Positions 11,290-21,551 of a stretch of 64,000 nt of DNA are shown one piece after another. The notes beneath the pieces are model-generated. The model saw only the letters and a list, made by a program, of their open reading frames with translations, was not told where the DNA came from and made no database searches. Where the stretch lies: assembly GCA_918026815.1 (NCBI GenBank), contig CAKJVC010000170.1:1-64000 (forward strand), given 5' to 3'. The first letter of the stretch is position 1, and each line of letters opens with the position of its first letter. A program made the translations under genes and the position numbers. The DNA is from Chalara sp. BL73. Taxonomy: Eukaryota > Ascomycota > Leotiomycetes > Helotiales.

Positions 11290-12357
11290 CTATTTACTCC
11301 GATGTGATGTAGGTGGCGCCACGCCACCACCCCCTCTTCCATGCTGAATTTTCTCCAGTGGAACCTTGATCGTGTTATATCCCTGCTCATCGTGGACTCT
11401 TAGGCATCGCTTCCAGGAACAGCCCCCCTTGCGCCAGTAATCTGTACACAACGACCTCGTGCATTCGGTGTGAGCGGCCTCGCAATGCCCACATACAGTA
11501 TTATTGTCACAACTTAGGCCCTGTCCAAAGCATCTGTGGCATACGAGACGGCGCTCTAGTGAAGTTGTTCTCCTCCAACTTGAAGCTGCAGCAGCAACGT
11601 TACTTGTAATACGATCGCCTACGCTTGTGTTGGTGTGTGTCCTGCCTGATGTGGAGTCATATGGGCGTGGAGAGCCGTCTCGACCGTTGTTCCGACTGCG
11701 GACGCGAAGCTCGCCATCGGTGGGGTGGTCTCTGCCGGATTCGGTCCTCGGAGGCATCTCCTCTGTCAAGGAAGTGCCATCGCCGTCTAGCAGCAGTGGT
11801 GTTGATTGAGAGGTATACTCGCCCCCGTAGGTCTCATCATCAGTGCCAGTGCTGCTGTTGAACTTTGCCGACGACCCAGCACTCGACAGCGGAGACTCCC
11901 TCATATGCTTGAGAAAGTGGTTCGAGTCGGCTGAATAGTTCTGGAAACTCCTTTTGGTTGGCCGCGACTCAAGCAAGCCCGCCAGCCGCTCCACATAATC
12001 CTCCGCCGCCTCCTTTTTTTGATGCAGGATCTTGATCGTGTTCCGGGCATCCTCGAGCTGCTCGGCCAGTGTGTTGTTCTCGTCTCGCAGTCGATTCACC
12101 TCTGCTTGCGCGTGGCTGCTGTTGTCTCTGACATCGGACACGCGGCTCTGTAGGCCAGAGATGTGCTGTTCGAGCGCCCGCTTTTCTTCTTGGAGGTCGT
12201 CAGCTTGTTGGTGTTCTGTCCGGAGCCGCTCAACCATGAGCCTCAGCTGCTGGCACATGTTCTCCAGGTTCCCGGCCACATCGTCCAGTGTGGAATTGTT
12301 TCCAATCGTAGTGACAGCCAAGGCAGCATCGCGTGAAGCAACGGTACTACCAGCCAT
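11290..12357 (-). CDS. Coiled-coil protein with C-terminal Cys6 cluster and CCCH zinc finger
   Basis: A single-exon, 355-residue protein. Residues about 25-125 form a long heptad-rich coiled coil (many L, E, Q, R), pointing to dimerisation. The middle (about 130-265) is Ser/Thr/Gly-rich and probably disordered. The tail at about 268-320 carries CHRCFGQGLSC then CGHC and C, spaced C-x2-C-x6-C-x5-C-x2-C-x6-C like a Zn2Cys6 cluster. It is followed at once by CTDYWRKGGCSWKRCLRVH, a C-x8-C-x4-C-x3-H finger. Similar Cys-rich plus CCCH tails occur in uncharacterised fungal proteins, so a nucleic-acid-binding role is likely but inferred. The gene is divergent from the ABC transporter with a 1.86-kb gap. 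The Met at 12357 is chosen because the coiled coil begins soon after it. Whether it belongs to the NRPS locus is unknown. Confidence 0.85.
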   Translation of the reverse strand: MAGSTVASRDAALAVTTIGNNSTLDDVAGNLENMCQQLRLMVERLRTEHQQADDLQEEKRALEQHISGLQSRVSDVRDNSSHAQAEVNRLRDENNTLAEQLEDARNTIKILHQKKEAAEDYVERLAGLLESRPTKRSFQNYSADSNHFLKHMRESPLSSAGSSAKFNSSTGTDDETYGGEYTSQSTPLLLDGDGTSLTEEMPPRTESGRDHPTDGELRVRSRNNGRDGSPRPYDSTSGRTHTNTSVGDRITSNVAAAASSWRRTTSLERRLVCHRCFGQGLSCDNNTVCGHCEAAHTECTRSLCTDYWRKGGCSWKRCLRVHDEQGYNTIKVPLEKIQHGRGGGGVAPPTSHRSK

Positions 12358-14214
12358 GGGAGAAGAAAGATGAGAGACGTGGAGGAACAGGGAGAAAATA
12401 GCAAGGAATGCGTTGATAGATATCTGATTGCACGCATATAAAATACAACGTGCGTACTGGACGGAAGGATGTGGTGATTTTAAATGCTAGATGAGAACAT
12501 AACTGTCGAAACGCACGAGAAACTCCATGGGGAGCAAGACCACTCTTTGGGGCACAAGACTGACATGGTCCTACATTGTACATAAGTGACTGAGAACTGG
12601 GACTGCCAGGGTCCAAGGCACTACTAGACTTTTGCCAGATAGCCTGAGAAATGAGAAACAAAAAAATAATAATCAAGGATTCAAATGGGGGAAAGTAGTC
12701 ATCGCAGCCGTAGCCGTAGCGGTGTAGATGATCAGCAGAAGGGCCGAGAAAGAAGAATTGGGGCGAGATTTGTATCGTGATGCCAGGGTTAAATGCAGGG
12801 TTAAGGCAGTTCAGCTGGATGTCAGTTTCAGCTTCACGGTGAGTCTGGGGTTGAAGGAGCATGTACTGTACTGAGATGCACACATGTACACACAGCGGAT
12901 GTCCTGTACAGTAGAAGTCGAAACTAGCGTTATTCCAGCAGCCGACTACTTAAAAATTGGGGCTCGCCGTGGGGTTATCTTAGTACTATTGTGGGTTAAA
13001 GAGTGCATTAGCCTAATATCACTGGCTTCAAGGGCACCGCACGTGCATTGTATAATTCCACTTAGAATATTACTAGTAGCACGAAGCATCCGTTATTCCT
13101 GATATTACTATAACAATGACCGCCAATCCTCACTCACTCAGGCTCCGTGCTGCCACAAATGCCTATGTGGAAATATAAAATCCACGTGCACGGCGATATT
13201 ACATAAGCTAAGGCAAGCTCTAACCCCATAATAGTACTAGCTCAACCGCAATGCAATGCGGGGGATCGGACTTTAAATCACGTAAGAATACTGTAATGTA
13301 ACGGAGAACCGGAGTCGCGCCAAGGGAGAGCTACTGCTATCCATTCGGGATAGCGCTACTCATTCTACCTCAAACGTGTCCTCTACCAAACTGATACTGT
13401 AAGTCCTAACAACACACTGGTTGAGGCAGCAGGACTAGCTTGCCTCTTACTACTTACTTACAGCTCAACTGTCGTGCCGTCATTTGTCCTTTCGCTCCCC
13501 ACTTCCATCCAACCTGCGTCCACTGCAGTTCCCTACCTACCCGAATACTAGGTACTATAGTAGCCGTAGCAGAAACACTATGTCGCTCGTCCTTAGCTCG
13601 TGCTAGCCTCGTGGATGCTGGCATGATGCAGGGGTAAAACGTGGACTGCTGGTGACATGCTAGCTCCCTACCGCTGACTCCCTCTGAGTTTAACCACCCT
13701 TGAACAGGATCGTAAAATGGAAAAGGGAAAACGACGGCTCGTTGGATGTTCCGCTGATTATTGCCCAAACGGCGACCCCAGATTGCTGCAAGGATCCTTC
13801 TGTATGTAGGTGATAGTCTATTCTGCAATATTTCGATATTTCGCTGCAGACGCTGCCTCCCCTCGCACACCACCCGCCAGGGCTCCAAAGCCTCATTACT
13901 TCACGCGAATGCACGCGGAATCCAAAAGACCGGCGGTTGGCAAATTTAGTTTTTCATATTGATTGCCAACAGCATCAGCAGCAGCAGCAGCAGCGGCGGC
14001 GGCGGCACGGGCCTTTTTGCGTGACATCTTGCTTCTGTCAGGTCCCTCGCTTTCACTGTCGCCGGTCATTACCAGATCTAAGGTCTGAAGCTGTCAGTGC
14101 ACTATCTCTGCTTGCTACCGCATTTTACTCGTCTCATTTTTTCTTCTCTTTTTCCATTTTCGCATACAAGGCATCTCTTAACAATTGTGACGAATCTCAA
14201 GTCATACAACGCCA
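12358..14214. other. Divergent intergenic region between coiled-coil gene and ABC transporter
   Basis: This 1.86-kb spacer should hold both promoters. Open frames of 131-178 codons here (for example 12347-12883 minus and 13454-13888 minus) lack domains, and one overlaps the start of the neighbouring gene, so they are not called. The only clear structure is the CAG/CGG microsatellite at 13976-14005. No mobile element is evident. Confidence 0.5.
13976..14005. repeat. CAG(6)-CGG(4) trinucleotide microsatellite
   Basis: Six CAG units (13976-13993) run directly into four CGG units (13994-14005), about 210 bp upstream of the ABC transporter start. It probably lies in that gene's promoter or 5' leader. 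Such tracts vary in length between strains. The small open frame across it (poly-Gln then poly-Arg) is not considered a gene. Confidence 0.8.
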
Positions 14215-17200
14215 ATGTCAACAATGTCATCGTTTCCCGAGTGCCGTCACATCGACGACACGTTTGGGCCGCACGCGTCTAAATGTCGCGGAGGGTTTGA
14301 CTTTACGCTTCTTTTTGAAGAGAGTGTGTTAGCCATCCTTCCTCTGGCCGTATTCTTTGCTTGTACATCGTTTCGCATTCTGTACCTGAGGAAGAAGGAG
14401 AGAAAAGTGGTCAGGAGCAAATTCGACACTTTGAAATTGGTGAGCGCAACAGTAAACTGCCGCAATTCGATCATGCGCTTGCGGATAGAGCATTGAATCT
14501 TGAATTGAATCTAACACTCCAATTTAGCTATCTTACGCATGCTTCGCGGTCATTCAAGTTGTGTTGCTTGTGCTCTGGAGCCTCCCATCAGCAGCAAATA
14601 CCAGATTATCTGTCGCTGCAAGTGCTCTGTACTTGTTCGCAGCGCTCCCGCTGGTGTTTTTGTCCTATTTCGAGCACAAGAAGACATTGCGGTCCTCGAC
14701 CATCCTAAATGTTTACCTCTTTGTGTCTGCTATTTTGGACGCAGCACGTGTCAGAACCCTTTGGCTACGACACGGAAATCGCAGCATCGCCGCAGTCTCG
14801 ACCGTCTCCCTTGTGGTGAAGATCCTCATCTTCTCCCTCGAATCAGTCAGCAAACGCCAGATCCTGAAGCCGGAGCTATCATCATGTCCTCCGGAGTCAA
14901 CTGCAGGCTTCATCAATCGAACCCTATTTTGGTGGTTGAACCCCTTGTTCCTCAAGGGTTACAAGAATCTGCTGTTTTTACATGATCTATTTGGTCTAGA
15001 CAAGCAGCTTACTACATCCTATCTCAGTCAATCATTTGAAGCGTCTTGGGCGAAAGGTTTGAAGACCATTTTTTAGATATTTTTTTGCGATAAGAGTATA
15101 GATCAGCTAATAGTTTGAGTTAATTGCAATAGTGCCCGCTGAAAGCCCCAATCGGCTTTTTATTACTCTTCTATCAGCCTATAAGGCTCCGGTAATCTAT
15201 GGAATTCTCCCACGGATAGCTCTTATTGCGTTGAACTTCTCCCAGCCATTCCTCATTACCCACGCAGTGAACCTCTCCATGCAAGATGTTAGCAATGAGA
15301 GCACGAATGCTGGCTACGGCATGATTGGAGCTTATGCCCTGGTCTATATCGGAATAGCTGTATGTTAATTTTTAAATAGAGGTATCGTGAAGGCTCTCAG
15401 CGGTACTGATATTCTTTCCAGCTTGCTACCGGCCAATATCAGCACCAGACCTATCGTGCAATCACTATGATTCGAGGCGGTCTAGTCTCAAAGATATTCC
15501 AAAAGACCACAGAGTTGAGTGTCAGCGCTGTCGAAGCTGAAGCCTCTGTGACTCTGATGAACACAGACATCGAGAGAATCAGTGTTGGCCTCCAGATGGT
15601 GCACGATCTTTGGGCAAATTTGATCGAGATTGGTCTGGCAACCTATCTGCTCCATAGGCAACTGGGGGCGCCATCCGGTATTCCACTTGGGGTTGCAATC
15701 GGTACGTTTTTCTCTCACAAGTACAAATATTCTACCACTGCTATGAGACCTACCTAGTTACTGACAATTGGAAAAATAGCGTCTATTTTTATTTCAGCGG
15801 GTATCTCTGGGTTTATCATGGCGCGACAGAAGCTCTGGCTCGAGGCAATTGAGAAGAGAATCGCAGTCACCACAAAGATGCTTGGTGCAATGAGAGAAGT
15901 TAAGCTGACTGGTTTATCGGACACTCTTCTTACAAGGGTACATGGCCTTCGGACTGCAGAGCTCCAAATCTCAAAAGGGTTCCGCAAGCTGCTGATCTGG
16001 GCATTGGCTCTAAGTGAGTAGCTCCCCAGTCATAAGTGCAATTCGCTCTACAATGAAAATGTGGCCTAATCCAGTTGTTCTACCAGCGTATATTACTCCT
16101 GTTTTTGCACCTATCCTCACATTCGCCACCTTCGCGGTCCTCTCGCGCTCCAAGGGCGGCGATGGAGTCGACACAGCTCAAGTCTTCACGGCGCTGTCAC
16201 TCTTTGTTCTGCTCTCGACACCACTAGGCACATTTATCATGTCTCTCACCAACTTCCTCAGCGCAGTCGGCTGCTTTAGCAGAATCCAGACATACCTCAA
16301 CACCACTCCGCGTGTCGACACCAGAATTCGGCCATCGCATCTGGTATCGGGCAAAGACGCGAGTGCAACCAGCTCCGAATTAGCCGAGTCGCTTGAAACA
16401 GAGAAAGTTTCACTCGAGAAATTTGGCGTGCGACAAAAGGTTGCTGCCGAAGGTGAAGAGCTGGCGGAAGATGTTGTTGTGGTTATCCAGAATGGTGCTT
16501 TTGGCTGGAAGACAGCTCCGGTTCCAGAGCCAACAAAATCAGAAGAAGACGCAGAAGTGGCGGGTTCAAAAAAGACCAAAAAGAAGAAAATTAAAAAAGC
16601 ACCTGAGTCAGAAGCAGAGCCAAAACCAGAACCAGAACTAATTCTTCAAAACATCAACTTTTCGGTCCAACGCGAAAAGATCACAGCCATCATTGGACCT
16701 GTCGGCAGTGGCAAATCCACGTTGCTGAAGGCCCTTTTAGGTGAAGTGCCAATCTCCTACGGTACGGTACGGATTGCATCCGATGATTTTGCGTTTTGTG
16801 AACAGACGCCTTGGTTGACAAATGGGACTGTCCAACACAGCATCTTGGGAACCTCGCTGTTTGACCAGGAGTGGTATGACGTGGTTGTCCAAGCGTGTGC
16901 CCTTGAAGAAGACCTCAAGCAGCTTCCACGAGGCGACCAGACTTTGGTGGGCAGCAAAGGCATCACGTTGAGTGGCGGGCAAGCTCAGCGAATTGTAAGT
17001 GTTTTATTAAACGCCACTATGGTCCTAGTGGTACAAAGTCCAAAGCGCTAACTCAATGACCATTAATAAAGTCACTGGCGAGAGCTGTTTACTCGCAGCG
17101 AAAGATCCTGCTCCTTGACGATGTTTTAAGGGGACTGGACGCCCACACCGAGGACCAGGTTTTCCACAATCTGCTGGGCGAGCAGGGGTTGCTACGTAAA

Positions 17201-19900
17201 AGCGGTGCAACTGTCGTACTCGTCACCTCTACTTGTAGGTTCTAAAATCTGGTACTGCGCATTCTGCACACGAAACACCCTACCGCCCAGCTGCACATCG
17301 CATGGTATAGCAAGGTGTTGGTGTGCGGTGTAGAAGTATGTAGTATTCGGAGATGTGGCTAACATTGGCATACTAGCGATGCGGATTTCGTATGCGGATC
17401 ATATCGTTGTCCTGGACAAAACCGGACAGATTGCGGAGCAGGGCAGCTTTCAGCAATTAGATTCGACTGCTGGCAGTTATGTGGCCGGTCTTTCGGTCTC
17501 AACTGCCATCTGGGACACTGTTCTCGACGATGAGTTCTTAGAACCCAGCGCGGCGGGTGCGAGTTACAAGTATCGCCCACTTGGCCAGGATCTCTTCGGG
17601 GATTCTTCCGCTGCTGAGGCCAGCCGACGGACAGGTGATGTGGAGATTTATGCGTACTATTTCAAGTCCATCGGACGGCTTCCAACGGTTTTGTTTGCGA
17701 TTATGCTCTCACTATTTGTGTTTGCATTCTCATTCCCGAGTATGAAACCTCCCTTCCCCACCCCATTATACGAGGAATTCCCTACTCTAATATTTCAAAT
17801 GGCTAACATTTGGCTAGACGTTTGGCTAAAGTGGTGGGCCACGGCAAACAATGAACAGCCTAATCAAAGGCTTGGGTACTATCTCGGTATCTACACGCTT
17901 TTCGGAGCAACCGCGATCATTTTCCTTATGGCTAGCTGTTGGTTAGTTTTCCCGACTTCCCTTTCTCTTGATTTATCATATCGCCTGGGTGTGACTGACA
18001 ATTCCACTACTACTAGGCTTGTCATCATTACCATGGTACCCAAATCAGGCGAATTCTTCCATTTGATACTGTTGAAACGCATCATGGTGTAAGTGCCGAT
18101 GTCGAATTCGCTGCTTCCCAAATTTTAACCTCTGTACTAGTGCTCCGATGTCCTTCTTTGCCACCACCGATACTGGTATCACCCTCAACCGACTGAGCCA
18201 AGACTTGCAGCTCATCGATATGGATCTTCCGGTTTCGGCTCTGAACACCAGTGCTGGTGAGTTACTTTCTCGCGGATAGATACTTGATAGAAGGTAAAGA
18301 TTCATTAACACCACTTCAGCATTCATGTTCTGTATCGCCCAACTGATTCTTATTGCCGTCGCCTCCAAATTTGCCGCCATCGCCTTCCCATTCTGCCTTG
18401 TTGCATTCTACACAATCCAGCGATATTATCTCCGCACGTCCCGCCAGCTCCGGTTCATGGACATTGAAGCAAAAGCCCCGCTCTTCTCACAATTCGTAGA
18501 ATGCCTCAGCGGCCTCGCCACGATTCGCGCCTTCGGATGGCAAACCACCCTCGAGGAAAAGAATGGCGAACTTCTTAACATCTCCCAGAAGCCCTTTTAC
18601 CTCCTCTGGGCCGCCCAGCGCTGGCTGACCGTCGTGCTTGACCTCGTCATTGCCGCCATCGCGGTCTTGCTGATGATTCTAGTCGTTAAGCTGCACGGAA
18701 GCATCAGCGCTGGGTATGTGGGTGTTGCACTTGTGAATGTGCTGTTGTTCAGTCAGAGTATCAAGTTATTGATTACGTACTGGACGATGCTGGAGACGCA
18801 TATTGGGGCAATTGCACGCATTAAGAACTTTGAGGCATCAACGCCGACGGAGAACAAAGCCGGTGAGATTAATTATTTGCCGGAGGTGTGGCCGACGAGA
18901 GGAGGGATTCTGTTCCATGATGTTTCTGCTAGCTACAGGCAAGGGCCCAATCTACCATTATAATAGTCATTATTTCACTAACCTCGTACGCGCGAATAGG
19001 AAATCTGAACCAATTCTTAAGAATGTGTCGCTGGAGATTGAGCCGGGCCAGAAGGTTGCAATCTGTGGACGAACTGGAAGGTCTGTATACAATTTACGAC
19101 CCTACAATCAAAATTTCCCAATTGCTAATGCCTATGTAGTGGCAAGAGCTCCATGATCCTCTCCCTCTTTCGAATGATGGAAGAGTTCTCCGGCCAGATC
19201 GTCATCGACGGCATCGACATCTCAACCATCCCCCGTCAAGAAATCCGATCTAGAATCATCTGCATCTCACAAGAGTCGTTCTTGTTCAATGCAACGGTGC
19301 GTATCAACGCCGACCCCACAGAGGCTACCGCAGATGCGGCGATCATCGAGGCATTACAAAAGGTGCATCTCTGGGATGTGATCGAGAAGAAAGGAGGACT
19401 GGACGCCGAACTGAACGACACGTTCCTGTCACACGGCCAGAAACAGCTCTTCTGCTTGGCGCGAGCGATGTTTCGCAAGAGCAAGATTTTGGTTCTGGAT
19501 GAGGCAACGAGCAGGTATTTGCATTTCTCCATTCCTGGCATTCACTGTTGCAGTTGCCGTGCATGGTAACTAGCCATGACTAATATTATATAGTGTCGAC
19601 AAAGTCACAGACGAGCTAATGGAATCCGTCATTGATGCAGAGTTCAGAAAATACACTATCTTGTCGATTGGCCATAAATTGGTTAACGTGATCAAATACG
19701 ACAAGGTTGCGGTTCTGGCGGCTGGGAAACTACTAGAATTCGAGAGCCCCGGGGTACTTCTCGCTGATCCGCAGTCTAATTTCAGTCACCTCTATCGGCG
19801 ATTTGGGAAGGGTAAGGTAGAACATGAAAGTGGGGAAAACACCGCAGAGAGCGGCGACGTAGTAATTGCAAAGGAGGAAGGCGAGAGGGGGCCGAAGTAA
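14215..19900 (+). CDS. ABCC-family (MRP-type) multidrug ABC transporter
   Basis: A full-length ATP-driven membrane exporter of about 1544 residues. Exons: 14215-14439, 14528-15056, 15133-15359, 15422-15701, 15780-16013, 16075-16994, 17072-17234, 17377-17739, 17818-17941, 18017-18088, 18141-18256, 18320-18938, 19000-19080, 19140-19514, 19594-19900; every junction keeps frame. The order is TMD0, TMD1, NBD1, TMD2, NBD2. NBD1 has Walker A GPVGSGKST (about 705), LSGGQ (about 797) and Walker B LLLDD with Asp where the catalytic Glu would be. Its switch His is replaced (VTSTS). NBD2 is canonical: Walker A split by an intron (about 1317), LSHGQ (about 1414), ILVLDEATSSVD, and IGHKL with the switch His. 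This asymmetry is normal for ABCC proteins. A Lys/Glu-rich insertion (KKTKKKKIKK) precedes NBD1. Intron 12 (18939-18999) is GC-AG. It lies 1.65 kb upstream of and co-oriented with the NRPS, suggesting peptide export or self-protection (inference). Confidence 0.93.
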
Positions 19901-20064
19901 AATGGGCAAGGGTTGAAGTATCTAAACGGATTGGGTTTAGTCTCATAGTTTAAATTGATCGCTTCTCCTACATCTCTGTATAGATACATAATTAGAGCTA
20001 CTCCTCATGGGAGAATTTGAGTAGTTAGCCTCCGGCGGTGGTGTAATTTCAGCCTTGTTTTAGA

Positions 20065-20165
20065 CACTGTATTTGGAGGCTTTCTGGGGATACCATCAAT
20101 TGTTTCAAAGCTTTTTGAAATACCATGATTTTTGGTATATGAAGAAGCCCCTAAATACTACAGTG
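20065..20165. repeat. Short MITE-like inverted repeat in the transporter-NRPS spacer
   Basis: The left arm CACTGTATTTGGAGGCTT pairs with the reverse complement of the right end, CACTGTAGTATTTAGGGGCTT, with a 3-base indel and a few mismatches. A second smaller palindrome (ATACCAT...TTTTTGGTAT) lies in the interior. Total length is about 101 bp with no coding capacity. It is probably a non-autonomous DNA-transposon remnant or a foldback sequence. Confidence 0.45.
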
Positions 20166-21436
20166 GATTTCAGATATTTAACAACTTTTTGCTGGTAAGA
20201 GATATTTACCGTAAAAATGTGCCAAGTAGCGACTTCTTACCGAAGGATAAAAAAGAGTTCAAAACAAAATCGTCGACTATTGCCTCTCGGTTTTGATACA
20301 CTGACATTCGAATAATTAGGTGACGGCCAACTGTCGGTTAAGAACTACCAAAAGTAGCATACGAACTTTTTGCTATGTAGACATGGACTGCTGAGTCTCA
20401 ATGCCTGGCAGCCCCAGTACCGGCCCGAGCACCACCTGGCACTTAGCACAGGGAAAATTCTTAGGTCGGGTAAATGAATGGTTGTTGTTTAAAGAGCAAG
20501 ATTGATAAATCCACGGCTCGGGTGAGCAGAAAGCTGACAGCATCTTTATCGGGCTCAGGCTGGCTGAACGCCTAGTTTGCTCGCTCGCTCATAGCCAAAC
20601 TTGGAGGTGTGCGGCGCCAGGTCGATCACGGACGTACCCAAAAATGATTACTTACGACGTATATGGTATACGTAGAGAAGGGGGAAGGATGCCATGTTGG
20701 CCCGCTAGTGGTTACCTGTATGGGATATGTACAATTTGCGGCCAGGATCAGATCCTTGTGCGCACTCGTACATATACAGCGACGTACGGGAGAACTAGCG
20801 TGTTACTGGGAACTCACCTGCGCTGCATATGCACCTGCAATGGGCACCGCCCATTCGCCCCCCTCCTCGTCTTACTATATAATTTTTCGCAGAGCCATGG
20901 TGGCGTGCGGCGGGTAATAGCGAACACACCAATAAGATCCTCATGGATGAATCCTTGTCGGCGTCCCGTTAGTCGTGAGGGGGTAGGCCCGGTGGCTTGC
21001 TGTCTGCCAATGCGGAATCCAATCCAAATTGTCAGCCCCTTTGTATGAGTTGTAATATACGATGAATATAGGGTAAAATGAGGTATATGGCTTTGATTGA
21101 AGAGCCAGAAGTGATTCCCAATTACGAAATAATAAAAAGGGAACAAACTTTGGGAATATGCTATGCCACAACTGGATATACTATTCTCAACCAGGTAGCT
21201 TTGTTTAGTGGTTCAACACATACCTTGTCCAGCCATATGCTACTAGCTAGGTGGTGCCAGTGCACCTTTCAGATACTAGAAAGCACGGCCAAGCCTTCTT
21301 TGCAGTTGAGATTCCACAAGGCTTACAGCTCCCTATAATTTCAAACTCCCCCTATATTACTACCTACTGCCTGCATCCTAGGTACAACCAGCCTGAGATT
21401 GACTACCCGCACGCTTCTTTGCAACCAGTTTAGAAC

Positions 21437-21445
21437 TATATACAT
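21437..21445 (+). promoter_or_regulatory. TATA-like box of the NRPS gene
   Basis: CTATATACA lies about 107 bp before the NRPS ATG and is followed by a pyrimidine-rich segment (CTCTACCTGCACTTCTCCC), a common arrangement at fungal transcription starts. Identified by position and sequence only. Confidence 0.35.
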
Positions 21446-21551
21446 CAATTTTGACTCTACCTGCACTTCTCCCGTATAGCTTACTACTTCGAAGCTTTTT
21501 AACTTACAGATTTAGTTCTAGATAAGTTTCCTTAATTCTTGATCACTCACA

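Larger units (their letters stand above)
19901..21551. other. Intergenic region upstream of the NRPS gene
   Basis: This 1.65-kb stretch holds the transporter's 3' end and the NRPS promoter. It contains an inverted-repeat element at 20065-20165. An open frame at 20644-21048 (134 codons) has no domain and is overlapped by frames in other phases, so it is not called. A TATA-like CTATATACA lies about 110 bp before the NRPS start. Confidence 0.5.

Noticed and set aside
12347..12883. 178-codon minus-strand frame upstream of the coiled-coil gene
   Set aside because: It overlaps the start of that gene in another frame and has no recognisable domain; it is probably a leader-region chance frame.
13937..14332. 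131-codon frame with poly-Gln/poly-Arg
   Set aside because: Its only feature comes from the CAG/CGG microsatellite and it overlaps the first exon of the ABC transporter in another frame.
20644..21048. 134-codon frame in the NRPS promoter region, considered as a cluster peptide gene
   Set aside because: There is no domain, and overlapping frames on both strands have equal length; no support as coding.
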